DNA of 64,000 nucleotides from Onstottus_B arcticum (GTDB taxonomy: Bacteria > Acidobacteriota > Blastocatellia > UBA7656): contig JBBPIE010000036.1 of the NCBI GenBank assembly GCA_038040485.1, positions 7,922 through 71,921 on the forward strand, given 5' to 3'. Positions 25,001 through 31,828 of the stretch are shown piece after piece. The position numbers were made by a program, and so were the translations under genes. Numbering within the stretch: the first letter of the stretch is position 1; each line of letters opens with the position of its first letter. Below the pieces are notes generated by a model. The model was not told the DNA's origin. It ran no database searches and saw only the letters and a program-made list of their open reading frames with translations.

Positions 25001-27637
25001 GTTGTATCCGATGCTCGTCTCAAGTCCGGCTCCATTCATTTGTGATGTCGGCAGGCTCGTGTTGAAGTCGTAATCAGTCGAGGTCGTCGTGTGTACCCCG
25101 TTCGGATCGCCGCTCGTCTCTGAATCCGGCTGTGCCCAGTAGGTCGCATCAGTGATGGTCAGATCTTTCTCCTGACAGCACGACACTTGAGCTTTGACCA
25201 CGTTTCCGAAGATATCGTACTTGGCAAGGTGTTGAATCGTAGTCCCCGCTTGCAAGTCCGTCCACTCGGTCACTCCTGTCACGTTGCCGCGATTCGCCGG
25301 GTCGGTCCAAACGGCGTAGCCCGGCGGATTGGCTGTCCCCCCGTAGTCTTCCATCCCTCCCATCGACGCGTAGTTGTCATACGCATAAGTCGTCTTCGCG
25401 ATCATCACATCGTCAGCATCGTTGGTGTTGAGCAGCGCGTCGTAAACATCTCCTTCAGTCAACAGGTTTACGCCAACCGCGTTCACCGTGTAGGTCCAAC
25501 GGCTCCGCCTTCTTACCTGCCAAGCCCCGCTCACCTGATACCCGTACTCTCGCTTGTTGGTTATGTTCCCCAATGCGTCGCAATCAAAGTCAGTCTTCAC
25601 CGGCGTCCCCTGATCGTCGCAACCAATAACCGACTGAACCTGAGGCGAGCCGCCTCCGTCATTCACGTACGTGATCAGCGATTTGCCCAGCGACGCCGAG
25701 CCTGCCTTCACCTCGCTTTGAGTAAGCAATCCGTTCGCAACCGACGCCGCGTTAGTCGAGCGCGTCAGTTCCAAAGTCGTTGAATCCGGCTGCGTGATCG
25801 TGAACGTCTTTGTCTGATTGACTCCGTTTGTGCTGGTCGAATATGTATAGACACTCTGCGGCGCGTTCGTCGCGTTCTCGGTCCGCTGAGTGAACGCAGG
25901 CACATCCGTCAGTTGAGTCGAGCCGCTCGTCGGATAGTTGAAAGCCTCGCTTGCCGTTTCGGTCCCGTCACTGATCACACCGCTGCCGTTGATGGTCATC
26001 GATCGCCTCATCGACAGGTTGTAGATCATCCCGTAGCCCGAATAAGTAAACAGATACCCGGTGTTCGTAGCCGGAAAGTAAACGTGCCGCAACGCCTTTC
26101 CATCCCCACCACCGACATGCTCGACGGTCAGGCCGCTGAAGTTGTAACTCACCGACAGCGTCTGGTAGTCGAACTGCACAAGCGTTTGCGTAACCGGGTT
26201 CTGCGCGGTGCCGCCAAACCCTGGCGCCGTGATCGACGTCAGCTTGCCGGTTGCGTTGTACTGGAATTGAATCAGCCTCCCCAGCGTGTCAGTGACGTAG
26301 TCTATCGACGTCGGCGGAAACACTCCGCAGTACCCTCCGCTTTGGTCGTAGTAGCACTCAGGCTTGTAGGCAATCTGCACGATGTTCCCGTTGGTGTCGA
26401 AGATCTGTGTAGGCACAAGCCGATTGTTCACCGCCGTGATCGAAACAAACGTCCCGCTCTTGTAACTCAACGTTCCGCCATATCGAGCGTTCCCATTGTA
26501 AGTGATATGCGTACCGTCCGATGTCTGAAAGATCCCTCCGTCCATCCACGTGCCGGTCCCGAGATACCGCCGAGTCCCGTCCGCATCTATCAGCACATAC
26601 TTGCCGGTAGGATTACCTCCACCCTGTGTCGTATAGAACACGACTCGGCCAAACCCCAGCGAGAATCCAGGACCCGGCCAGCCCGATATCGCGTCGAACG
26701 CGACTGCGTTATTTCGCCGGCTCCACACACGGCTGTTATAGAACAGCGTTAGGTTCGTCCCCACGTTTCGGCCTCCGAGCCCGACGATCGGCACAGCGAA
26801 CTCGAAGTTGCTCCCTTCCGGGAGTACCGACCCGGTGCGGGTTCCTTCGACAGCTCGATTGCGAGGGGAGCCCACCATGTTCCGCGGCTCGCTCCACATC
26901 TCGTCGTACCCGAAATCATCGGGCCAGCTTGTTTGCGCTTCAGCAGTCGGGACCAGCTTATCGATCAGACCAGCGAGCAAACCCCTAGACCCGCTTGATC
27001 CGCTTGAACCGGATGGCGCTGCTGTCTCGCTCAAGCTCTGCTGGTCGGCCCACCACTCAGCATCGGATTGCCGAGGACGACGGCCCGCGCGCACCAGGAC
27101 CGGAACGCTGGCTTGAGCGGTTCCTGCGCGACAGGTGATTCTCGCGAGACCCGGCTGCAAAAACGTCGCGCGGCCAACGTCGTCGACCTGGACTTTTTCG
27201 GGGTCGGATGACTCCCAAGTGAACTTGACGCCTTGGATAGTCTGATCACGAAGGTTGGCGGGCACCGCGCCGAACGTCTGAGACTGTCCTTGATAAGCCA
27301 CGAACCTTCGAGGGGAGATTCGGATCCGAGCCACACGAGAGACGCGATCCGTCAGAGTCTCACGCTGAGGTCGGCTACGCGCTCCCAAGCCGAACAACGA
27401 TTTGATGATTGGTTCAAGATATCGAATCGGTGAGGCTGTGAAATCAACAGCCGTTGACGCGAGCGCGCGTACGTCGCTGGCAGCAAGCCCCGGCCCCGGC
27501 AAAATGAGAAGGCTCGACATCAGCCCGAAGCACATAAGCTTTCTGCCAACGCCCGGCCGCGAGACTCGCCGGCGTACAGTCTGATCAGGTAACAGCCGCT
27601 GTGATTTTGGAGACAGCTTAGCGAAAATCGATGGCAT
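22070..27637 (-). CDS. Large exported RHS/YD-repeat protein with C-terminal zinc-metalloprotease-like tip
   Basis: The 1855-residue protein has an N-terminal signal-like segment (MCFGLMSSLLILPGPGLAAS), then a BIG2/Ig-like domain around residues 105-180 (ISPRRFVAYQGQSQTFGAV). A long run of YD/RHS repeats follows (YDALGRLLYEK, YDAAGNVTSDGL, YTYDAENRMVGVD). The RHS core ends at NPVNRVDPLGLD near residue 1634. The last ~220 residues form a variable tip with HELGHATGALH at 1821-1831, matching the metzincin zinc-binding pattern HExxHxxGxxH. In polymorphic RHS toxins the core encapsulates a C-terminal toxin, so a protease tip is plausible. It could also be a surface adhesin or enzyme. The Ycf48-like gene lies 24 bp downstream. 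Confidence 0.93.
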   Translation of the reverse strand: MPSIFAKLSPKSQRLLPDQTVRRRVSRPGVGRKLMCFGLMSSLLILPGPGLAASDVRALASTAVDFTASPIRYLEPIIKSLFGLGARSRPQRETLTDRVSRVARIRISPRRFVAYQGQSQTFGAVPANLRDQTIQGVKFTWESSDPEKVQVDDVGRATFLQPGLARITCRAGTAQASVPVLVRAGRRPRQSDAEWWADQQSLSETAAPSGSSGSSGSRGLLAGLIDKLVPTAEAQTSWPDDFGYDEMWSEPRNMVGSPRNRAVEGTRTGSVLPEGSNFEFAVPIVGLGGRNVGTNLTLFYNSRVWSRRNNAVAFDAISGWPGPGFSLGFGRVVFYTTQGGGNPTGKYVLIDADGTRRYLGTGTWMDGGIFQTSDGTHITYNGNARYGGTLSYKSGTFVSITAVNNRLVPTQIFDTNGNIVQIAYKPECYYDQSGGYCGVFPPTSIDYVTDTLGRLIQFQYNATGKLTSITAPGFGGTAQNPVTQTLVQFDYQTLSVSYNFSGLTVEHVGGGDGKALRHVYFPATNTGYLFTYSGYGMIYNLSMRRSMTINGSGVISDGTETASEAFNYPTSGSTQLTDVPAFTQRTENATNAPQSVYTYSTSTNGVNQTKTFTITQPDSTTLELTRSTNAASVANGLLTQSEVKAGSASLGKSLITYVNDGGGSPQVQSVIGCDDQGTPVKTDFDCDALGNITNKREYGYQVSGAWQVRRRSRWTYTVNAVGVNLLTEGDVYDALLNTNDADDVMIAKTTYAYDNYASMGGMEDYGGTANPPGYAVWTDPANRGNVTGVTEWTDLQAGTTIQHLAKYDIFGNVVKAQVSCCQEKDLTITDATYWAQPDSETSGDPNGVHTTTSTDYDFNTSLPTSQMNGAGLETSIGYNAALQASSVTLPTGANANANFSYATLSSTSTQTYDDLGTQKTLTSTTQYDGWGRVIYTVAPTNAQVNTSYDAMGRVVSRTNPFQTGGSPGPATTIQYDLATRVVITKMPDGNTTRSDYLGSTLTLTDQVNRKSKREADGLGRLIKVTDQTPAGALTQETTYSYSLLNKRTSVNQGNQARFYKHDALGRLLYEKIPEQTATINDGTGTLWTSAYAYTEYGAVKKKTDARGVESHYAYDPLRNVTQLWFTGIGGDDSGSTRPALPSGVGATEDRIFGYTSWGSLSSITISNKYTETYEFDDFFRVSSVTRWIQGQTSDSRKTYTISYDYNLGNQLSKMTYPSGQQVAVNHDDKGQTQSLTNEPGETSGYLTGVSYNTAGQLTGLTLGNGVVESYGYDANRLQLTSQTATKSGGPANGLMNLTYSYQASAGQMGAGSTAGNAGQLMTISGTINSTTESAAYTYDLLGRLGTSNQSSNGSSAQRLFEYDRWGNRTAVYDGLPGGKTPPTQIQSVTFPTTFQQGGSAPTNRIGSVTNSGSTVNYTYDAAGNVTSDGLHTYTYDAENRMVGVDSGATAQYRYDHQNRRVTKIVGSSWTHYVWQGSQVIAEHDGTTAYSTNPPYQVKSARLDNIYAGARMLRSRQRTSSTGSWTSRYFLSDRLSVRVSLDTGGNVVGRQGHLPFGEGFAETGTQEKHHFTSYERDGESGLDYTVNRSHSANVGRFSQADPYKASGFATDPQSWNRYSYARSNPVNRVDPLGLDDDDPPPPNYDPDDPPIVLEVTDEIIEVREVTIPIVEQEDPSLDGEFNMGNGDGMLRESPVVVNPGVGGGVPAWIGNYDPASRTHEQILGDAITAAILKLIDSLKCQAFLSSKPGKSSKGKGALSLLMKLAKNRKIKEGWAFGGIGFYNPITGNIVADSTNFFGKATEDDAAFYGITPDESRALTILHELGHATGALHYDAFGSPSGQSRKNDQAVFDACFK

Positions 27638-27999
27638 ATGAACCTCTCACAGTGATGGAATGCGCTCAGGCTTAGCAGCACCGAGCTACAACCCTCAGCC
27701 GGAAAAGGGTTCATCCCCAAACCCTACCCTTCGGAACCAACGAACTCGATATTACCGTTGATGATCTGCCGGTGATTACCACCGGCTCCCACGATTGTGT
27801 CGATCAGGACGCGGCGATGATACGACCCAGTTGTAACGATGTCAACAACAAGTTTGTCCGAGATGAACAGTCGGCCAGCAACAATCGTCCTTCCAACAAT
27901 GACACGCTCTACCAATCTATTCGTGACCCCTAACCTTTTCCGACTATGATGTCTCTATACCTATGAAGGCCGTTGCAGGCGCGGCGGCTTGGAGCGCGG
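27638..27999. other. Divergent intergenic region upstream of RHS and sigma-factor genes
   Basis: This 362-bp segment holds the promoters of the leftward RHS gene and the rightward sigma factor. Its composition is visibly less GC-rich than the flanking genes. A 63-codon minus-strand frame at 27724-27915 (starting MVERVIVGRTIVAGRLF) is the only candidate gene. It lies 86 bp upstream of the RHS start and has no recognised relatives, so it is listed separately with low confidence. No hairpin terminators were seen. Confidence 0.5.
27724..27915 (-). CDS. Possible small protein upstream of RHS gene (doubtful)
   Basis: A 63-residue frame reads MVERVIVGRTIVAGRLFISD and continues with alternating beta-prone hydrophobic residues. 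It has no recognised family, no signal peptide and no clear ribosome binding site. Its position, in the same direction and 86 bp before the RHS start, would allow co-transcription. It may equally be chance coding in a low-GC spacer. Confidence 0.2.
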   Translation of the reverse strand: MVERVIVGRTIVAGRLFISDKLVVDIVTTGSYHRRVLIDTIVGAGGNHRQIINGNIEFVGSEG

Positions 28000-28590
28000 A
28001 TGGCGAAGGAAGGCTCGGAACCGCCCGACGAGGTGCTGGTAGTTGCTTCGATTCTCGGCGACCTGGACGCGTTCGATTTGCTGGCGACGCGCTATCGCGC
28101 CGCCGTAGTTCGAACGGCTCAGTCGATCGTCGGCCGCGAAGACGCCGAAGACATCGCGCAGGACTCGTTGCTGCTGGCGTTCAAAGCTTTGCCTTCGATT
28201 GAAGACCCGACGAAGTTTGCGGCATGGCTTGCGGCAATCACCCGGCATCGCGCGACGCGAGTTGGCAAACGCGAGAGCGCCAGACAACGCGGGCGAGTCC
28301 CGATGGATGAGTTTCTGATCCAGCAGGTCGAGGCGCTTGCGCATCCGCCCGCAACCGGAGGCGATGAGGACGAGGACTTGAGACTTGCGCTTGAAGGCTT
28401 GTCCGCGGATTACGCGCTGGTGTTGCGGCTGAGGTTCTTCGACGAGATGCCGCTCAAACGAATAGCCGCGTTTCTCGGAGTGGCAATTTCGACGGTCAAG
28501 TGGCGCGTGCATCGCGGCAAGCAACTGCTGCGCGAGCGGCTTGAACAACAAAACACCGGAGGTGAGAAATGGAAAGAGACAGAGAGATAA
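28000..28590 (+). CDS. ECF-type RNA polymerase sigma factor
   Basis: The ATG at 28000, with GGAG 5 bp upstream, gives 196 residues; an in-frame TTG at 27973 is less likely. Region 2 is visible as FDLLATRYRAAVVRTAQSI and GREDAEDIAQDSLLLAFKAL. Region 4 is LPLKRIAAFLG-like (MPLKRIAAFLGVAISTVKWR), with the recognition helix VHRGKQLLRERL. This is a two-domain ECF sigma factor, which directs polymerase to a special promoter set. No zinc-binding anti-sigma motif (HxxxCxxC) is encoded next to it. Instead two small paralogous proteins follow, the first overlapping its stop by 22 bp. Confidence 0.92.
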   Translation: MAKEGSEPPDEVLVVASILGDLDAFDLLATRYRAAVVRTAQSIVGREDAEDIAQDSLLLAFKALPSIEDPTKFAAWLAAITRHRATRVGKRESARQRGRVPMDEFLIQQVEALAHPPATGGDEDEDLRLALEGLSADYALVLRLRFFDEMPLKRIAAFLGVAISTVKWRVHRGKQLLRERLEQQNTGGEKWKETER

Positions 28591-28907
28591 GAAAACTTGT
28601 AAACGTGCTTCGGCGGATCGTGCGTGCGGCGAACTACGCTTCGTGGCGGCAGGCCGAGCCGGATGCCGCGCGGTTCTGTGTGTCGCAGTACAACAAAGTG
28701 CTCGCGCGGCTCGTTGAACTCGAGCCGGCAGCCGCCGCGCTCTTCACCACGCTTCCCGAAACCGCTTCACCGGAAGTAACTCGAATGGCCGCTTATGAAG
28801 TTGCAGCATACTTTGAAGACGAAGCGACGCCCGAGAGAGGTCATCATCGCGCCCGGCATTGCGGCGGAAGGCGAGTGCGGGTCGGGTGGTCTGCGATCGT
28901 ACGCTAG
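28569..28907 (+). CDS. Small helical protein, paralog 1, coupled to sigma factor
   Basis: The 112-residue product starts MERDREIRKLVNVLRRIVRA inside the end of the sigma-factor gene (22-bp overlap), so its translation is probably coupled. Residues 1-90 align with the next gene: KLVNVLRR, DAARFCV-QYN-VLARL-EL, AAYFEDE versus AAYYEDE. After that point it ends in a basic, low-complexity tail (GHHRARHCGGRRVRVGW) unrelated to its paralog. The tail could reflect a frameshift, since another frame across 28830-28910 also stays open. No known anti-sigma domain is recognised. It is possibly a sigma-factor regulator, inferred from the operon. Confidence 0.75.
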   Translation: MERDREIRKLVNVLRRIVRAANYASWRQAEPDAARFCVSQYNKVLARLVELEPAAAALFTTLPETASPEVTRMAAYEVAAYFEDEATPERGHHRARHCGGRRVRVGWSAIVR

Positions 28908-28920
28908 CAGGAGGTGGATT

Positions 28921-29409
28921 ATGGAACGAGAGAAAGAACTTGCGAAGCTTGTGAACGTGTTGAGACGGACTTCACGAATGGCGCTGCAGTCCGAGTGGAC
29001 CGGCAGCAGCCAGGACGCGGCGCGGTTCTGCGTCGAGCAGTACAACCGCGTGCTTGCGCGCTTGAAGGAACTCGACCCGGGGGTTGGGAGCGTCTTTGAT
29101 CCTCTTGCGGCTGACAGCTCGCTTACGGTTGCGGCGATGGCTTGCCGCCAGCTCGCTGCCTACTACGAAGATGAGGTCGGCAGAGCAGGCTGGGGCTCGT
29201 GGGGCGATCCGACGCACGGCGTCTGGGTTGACAAGAAAGCGTTCAAAGACTTTTGGAGCAAATCCGCCCGCGAGATTGAGGACTTCGGCGAGTTCATTCG
29301 CGAGAACATCGAGGATTGGGTCAAGCAGTACAAAGCCAAAGACAAACCGGACGAAGGCGGCACTCACAACACCACGAAACTGGACCCGGAAGATACGAAA
29401 CCTCAATAA
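28921..29409 (+). CDS. Helical protein, paralog 2, in sigma-factor operon
   Basis: The ATG at 28921 is preceded by a strong AGGAGGT site and gives 162 residues; the in-frame extension upstream to 28795 is rejected for that reason. The first ~90 residues repeat the paralog 1 pattern (MEREKELAKLVNVLRRTSRM, AARFCVEQYNRVLARLKEL, CRQLAAYYEDEVG). A C-terminal half follows with aromatic and charged helices (KKAFKDFWSKSAREIEDFGE, FIRENIEDWVKQYKAKD). It has no membrane segment and no recognised family. It lies 13 bp after paralog 1, so the three genes form one operon. Function unknown; it may sense a signal for the sigma factor. Confidence 0.8.
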   Translation: MEREKELAKLVNVLRRTSRMALQSEWTGSSQDAARFCVEQYNRVLARLKELDPGVGSVFDPLAADSSLTVAAMACRQLAAYYEDEVGRAGWGSWGDPTHGVWVDKKAFKDFWSKSAREIEDFGEFIRENIEDWVKQYKAKDKPDEGGTHNTTKLDPEDTKPQ

Positions 29410-29699
29410 ACCGGGAGCGACTGGTGGTGCCGACCTTGGTCAAGGCGAGGGTCGGTTCTTGAACCCAAGCGGCCGCGAGCGCATCAGCGTTTGACCACGG
29501 ACCAATGCCTGCGCCAAAACTTGCAGCCGGAAAATCTTACACTCCGGAGCTGTAATCTTTACGCTTCCGCGCCGCGCATTGAGCATCCAAGGCTCTGTTT
29601 CTTGAGCTAGTTGCCACTCTAATAGTCGGCATAACACTTGCAGACCCCAACGTGGGGCAGAGATACGGGTGATGATCAATTCATTCTCCGATCTCTTAT

Positions 29700-29728
29700 G
29701 TGGTTACTGTGGTGAGGACAGTAACCAC
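29700..29728 (+). promoter_or_regulatory. Perfect hairpin in leader upstream of OmpA-like gene
   Basis: GTGGTTACTG at 29700-29709 pairs exactly with CAGTAACCAC at 29719-29728 around a 9-nt loop. It directly precedes the terminator hairpin. Two adjacent strong hairpins suggest an attenuator-like or processed leader; no antiterminator pairing was worked out. Confidence 0.5.
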
Positions 29729-29730
29729 AC

Positions 29731-29764
29731 AAGGCGATGCGGATAATCTCTGCATCGCCTTTTA
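29731..29764 (+). terminator. Rho-independent terminator or attenuator before OmpA-like gene
   Basis: AAGGCGATGC (29731-29740) pairs with GCATCGCCTT (29752-29761) around an 11-nt loop, followed by TTATTCTT. The T-rich tail ends about 20 bp before the lipoprotein ATG at 29792. It either ends the upstream operon or attenuates the lipoprotein gene. Confidence 0.75.
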
Positions 29765-29791
29765 TTCTTGAATAATGGTGGGAACCAGATA

Positions 29792-30508
29792 ATGAGAACT
29801 CGCTTGATACAGTTCGCGGCCATTAGTGCCGTGGTGGTCCTTGGCTCAGCAGGCTGCGCGACGAAGAAATACGCGCGCAACCGCATCAACGAACGTGTAG
29901 CGCCGCTCGAACAGCGCACAGGCGAACTCGAGGAGACGTCGCGCAGAAACACTCAGGACATAGGCCGCCTCGGCGAGGATATCAACGAGGTTCGCGGGCG
30001 CACGGATCGCGCGCAGACTCAAGCAGACGCAGCACTGGGACGCGCAGAAGACGCCAACAAGCGCGCCGGCGCCGCCGAGCAATCAGTCACCGACCTGCGG
30101 ACTAACCTGGACAAGTACGCGCTTCAGAATACGGCAACCGTAAATTTCAAATTTGACAGCTACGAGCTGACGCCCGAAGCGAAGGCGTCGCTCGACCAAC
30201 TCGCGTCACAGATCAAGGATCGCAACAACTTCATCCTCGAGGTAACGGGCTTTGCGGACTGGGTGGGCTCAGACACTTACAACAATCAGCTTACCGAAAA
30301 GCGAGCCGGCGCCGTTCGCCGTTACCTTGCCGAGCAGCACAATGTCCCATTGTTTAGAATGCATATGCTCGGGTTTGGCGAGCTTCGGGCGGTAGCTAAC
30401 AATAACTCGCCTGAAGGCCGCGCACAGAATCGCCGGGTCGAGATTCGCTTGCTGAGCCGCGGAACGGGCGCCGCTACAGCTCAGACGACTCCATCGACTC
30501 AACGTTGA
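29792..30508 (+). CDS. OmpA-family peptidoglycan-associated lipoprotein
   Basis: The ATG at 29792 gives 238 residues. A lipoprotein signal ends in LGSAGCATKK, with the lipidated Cys at about residue 22. A helical segment with coiled-coil character follows (RTGELEETSRRNTQDIGRLG). The C-terminal OmpA domain starts at about residue 115, with FKFDSYELTPEAKASLDQ and GFADWVGSDTYNNQLTEKRA. OmpA domains bind the diaminopimelate of peptidoglycan, so the protein should tether the outer membrane to the wall, like Pal with an extra helical spacer. A strong terminator follows at 30580-30607. The gene appears to be monocistronic. Confidence 0.92.
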   Translation: MRTRLIQFAAISAVVVLGSAGCATKKYARNRINERVAPLEQRTGELEETSRRNTQDIGRLGEDINEVRGRTDRAQTQADAALGRAEDANKRAGAAEQSVTDLRTNLDKYALQNTATVNFKFDSYELTPEAKASLDQLASQIKDRNNFILEVTGFADWVGSDTYNNQLTEKRAGAVRRYLAEQHNVPLFRMHMLGFGELRAVANNNSPEGRAQNRRVEIRLLSRGTGAATAQTTPSTQR

Positions 30509-30522
30509 AAGTCTCTCTCTCA

Positions 30523-30567
30523 CTGATCGAGCGGCCATACCCCCGCTGAGAACCCGCGCTCGATCAG
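30523..30567 (+). other. 11-bp hairpin after OmpA-like gene
   Basis: CTGATCGAGCG (30523-30533) pairs perfectly with CGCTCGATCAG (30557-30567). It lies just before the main terminator, so the transcript ends in two stacked hairpins. It may stabilise the 3' end. Confidence 0.5.
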
Positions 30568-30579
30568 AGCCCCCGAAGT

Positions 30580-30607
30580 AAAGGCGGACCATCCGGTCCG
30601 CCTTTTT
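30580..30607 (+). terminator. Rho-independent terminator of OmpA-like gene
   Basis: AAAGGCGGACC at 30580-30590 pairs with GGTCCGCCTTT at 30595-30605 around the tetraloop ATCC, followed by more T. This is a textbook intrinsic terminator. Confidence 0.92.
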
Positions 30608-30652
30608 GTCATGAGCCCCGTTCGGTTTGGTTGGAAGATCAGACAGAAAGTT

Positions 30653-30679
30653 TTTGCGAGGATTCGCGCTATTCGCGGA
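30653..30679 (+). repeat. Copy of TTTGCGA-GATTCG-G-TATTCG-GGA dispersed repeat
   Basis: The 27 bp here match the reverse complement of 32323-32349 at nearly all positions, with only T/C or T/G changes. A third, weaker copy is at 32455-32482. The rest of the 30608-30842 gap shows no gene. Confidence 0.6.
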
Positions 30680-30842
30680 TCCGAAGCGCGACACGCCACT
30701 CCTGGGATAGAATAGCGCGGCGTTCCAAATCGCACTGGTCCCGGAGAGTCGCGAAATGGATCGCCCAGAGACCGACTTCCTCGCCAGGTCTTCGGCGCTG
30801 CGAGCGGCTCGATGGTGAAAGGTCGTTCTTAACGAGGCGAAG

Positions 30843-31352
30843 ATGGACGGTCGAATAGAATTGCTCAAAGCAGACATCACAACGCTCGAGGTTGACGCCA
30901 TAGTCAACGCCGCGAACAGCTCTCTTCTTGGAGGTGGTGGAGTCGACGGCGCGATACATAGAGCTGCCGGGCCGGAGCTTCTCGCCGAGTGCAAGACGCT
31001 TCGAGGCTGCCCGACTGGCCAGGCGAAGATCACGCTCGGCTACAAGCTTCCTGCCAAGTACGTGATTCATACGGTTGGACCCGTCTGGCAAGGAGGCGGA
31101 CGCGGCGAAGCGGAGTTGCTTTCATCGTGCTATCTCTCGAGTCTCCGACTGGCGATCGAACACGGCGTGAAGACGATCGCCTTCCCGGCGATAAGCTGCG
31201 GAGTTTATGGCTACCCTGTTGAACAAGCCTGCGAGATAGCGGTCAGAGAGACGGCGGACTTTCTCACAGGCGAAGCGTCGATCGAGAGAGTAATATTTGT
31301 TTGCTTCGGGGACGATGTTTACCAGGCTTATGTGAAAGCCCTGAACACCTGA
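30843..31352 (+). CDS. Macro-domain protein, probable O-acetyl-ADP-ribose deacetylase
   Basis: The 169-residue protein is a single macro domain of the YmdB/MacroD class. It begins MDGRIELLKADITTLEVDAI and has the conserved VNAANSSLLGGGGVDGAIHR, with the Asn and Asp used in catalysis. It continues with CPTGQAKIT and AFPAISCGVYGYP, the diphosphate-binding loop. Family members hydrolyse O-acetyl-ADP-ribose or remove ADP-ribose from proteins or nucleic acids. Its stop overlaps the start of the Nudix gene by one base (TGATG) and trmL follows, so the three form a tightly coupled operon. Two enzymes of ADP-ribose-type metabolism side by side suggests sequential action. Confidence 0.93.
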   Translation: MDGRIELLKADITTLEVDAIVNAANSSLLGGGGVDGAIHRAAGPELLAECKTLRGCPTGQAKITLGYKLPAKYVIHTVGPVWQGGGRGEAELLSSCYLSSLRLAIEHGVKTIAFPAISCGVYGYPVEQACEIAVRETADFLTGEASIERVIFVCFGDDVYQAYVKALNT

Positions 31353-31828
31353 TGAACAGAGCAAAGGCGCCGCGAAAACACTGCTACGATCATCCTCGGC
31401 CGGCTGTCACCGTCGACATAGTTCTATTCACTCGCTTGAAGCGCGCCGAGCGGGTCTTGCTCATCCAGCGCAAGCGCGAGCCGTTCAAAGGGCTGTGGGC
31501 GTTTCCCGGTGGGTTCGTCGATGACAACGAGTCTCTTGAAGCGGCAGCCTCTCGCGAGCTGTTTGAAGAGACCGGCCTCGACGGCATTGAGCTCGAGCAG
31601 ATCGGCGCGTTTGGTGATCCCGGGCGCGACCCGCGCGGTCACACCGTAAGCGTGGTCTTTGCCGCGTTGCTCGAAGATCAGCCTGAACCGGCGGCGGCTG
31701 ATGACGCAGAAGACGCGCGGTGGCACTCGGTCTCTAGACATCCGCCTCTCGCCTTCGATCACAACAGGATTCTTCGCGCGGCTCGCGAGCGAATCCTTGG
31801 CGATCCGAAGGCGCGCAAGAACAGATGA
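31352..31828 (+). CDS. Nudix hydrolase
   Basis: The start at ATG 31352 (MNRAKAPRKHCYDHPRPAV) overlaps the macro-domain stop by one base and gives 158 residues. The Nudix box is intact: GGFVDDNESLEAAASRELFE followed by ETGLD. A downstream region reads FGDPGRDPRGHTVSVVFAAL, a pattern found in ADP-ribose pyrophosphatase-like members. With a macro-domain partner, ADP-ribose is a reasonable substrate, but this is inferred. The stop overlaps the trmL start by 4 bp (ATGA). Confidence 0.9.
   Translation: MNRAKAPRKHCYDHPRPAVTVDIVLFTRLKRAERVLLIQRKREPFKGLWAFPGGFVDDNESLEAAASRELFEETGLDGIELEQIGAFGDPGRDPRGHTVSVVFAALLEDQPEPAAADDAEDARWHSVSRHPPLAFDHNRILRAARERILGDPKARKNR

Larger units (their letters stand above)
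29410..29791. other. Intergenic leader region of the OmpA-like gene
   Basis: This 382-bp gap separates the sigma-factor operon from the OmpA-type lipoprotein gene. Its right part has two consecutive perfect hairpins (29700-29728 and 29731-29761, listed separately). The left ~280 bp show no gene-like frame. A weak promoter-like pair, TTGCCA with TAACAC about 15-16 bp downstream near 29610-29635, would place both hairpins in the 5' leader of the gene. Confidence 0.45.

Noticed and set aside
22175..27116. Several long open frames on the plus strand inside the RHS gene
   Set aside because: They are antisense shadows of the GC-rich RHS repeats, with Arg-rich, family-less translations.
28795..28920. 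Upstream extension of paralog 2 in the sigma operon
   Set aside because: The ATG at 28921 has an AGGAGGT site and aligns with the start of paralog 1; the extension overlaps paralog 1.
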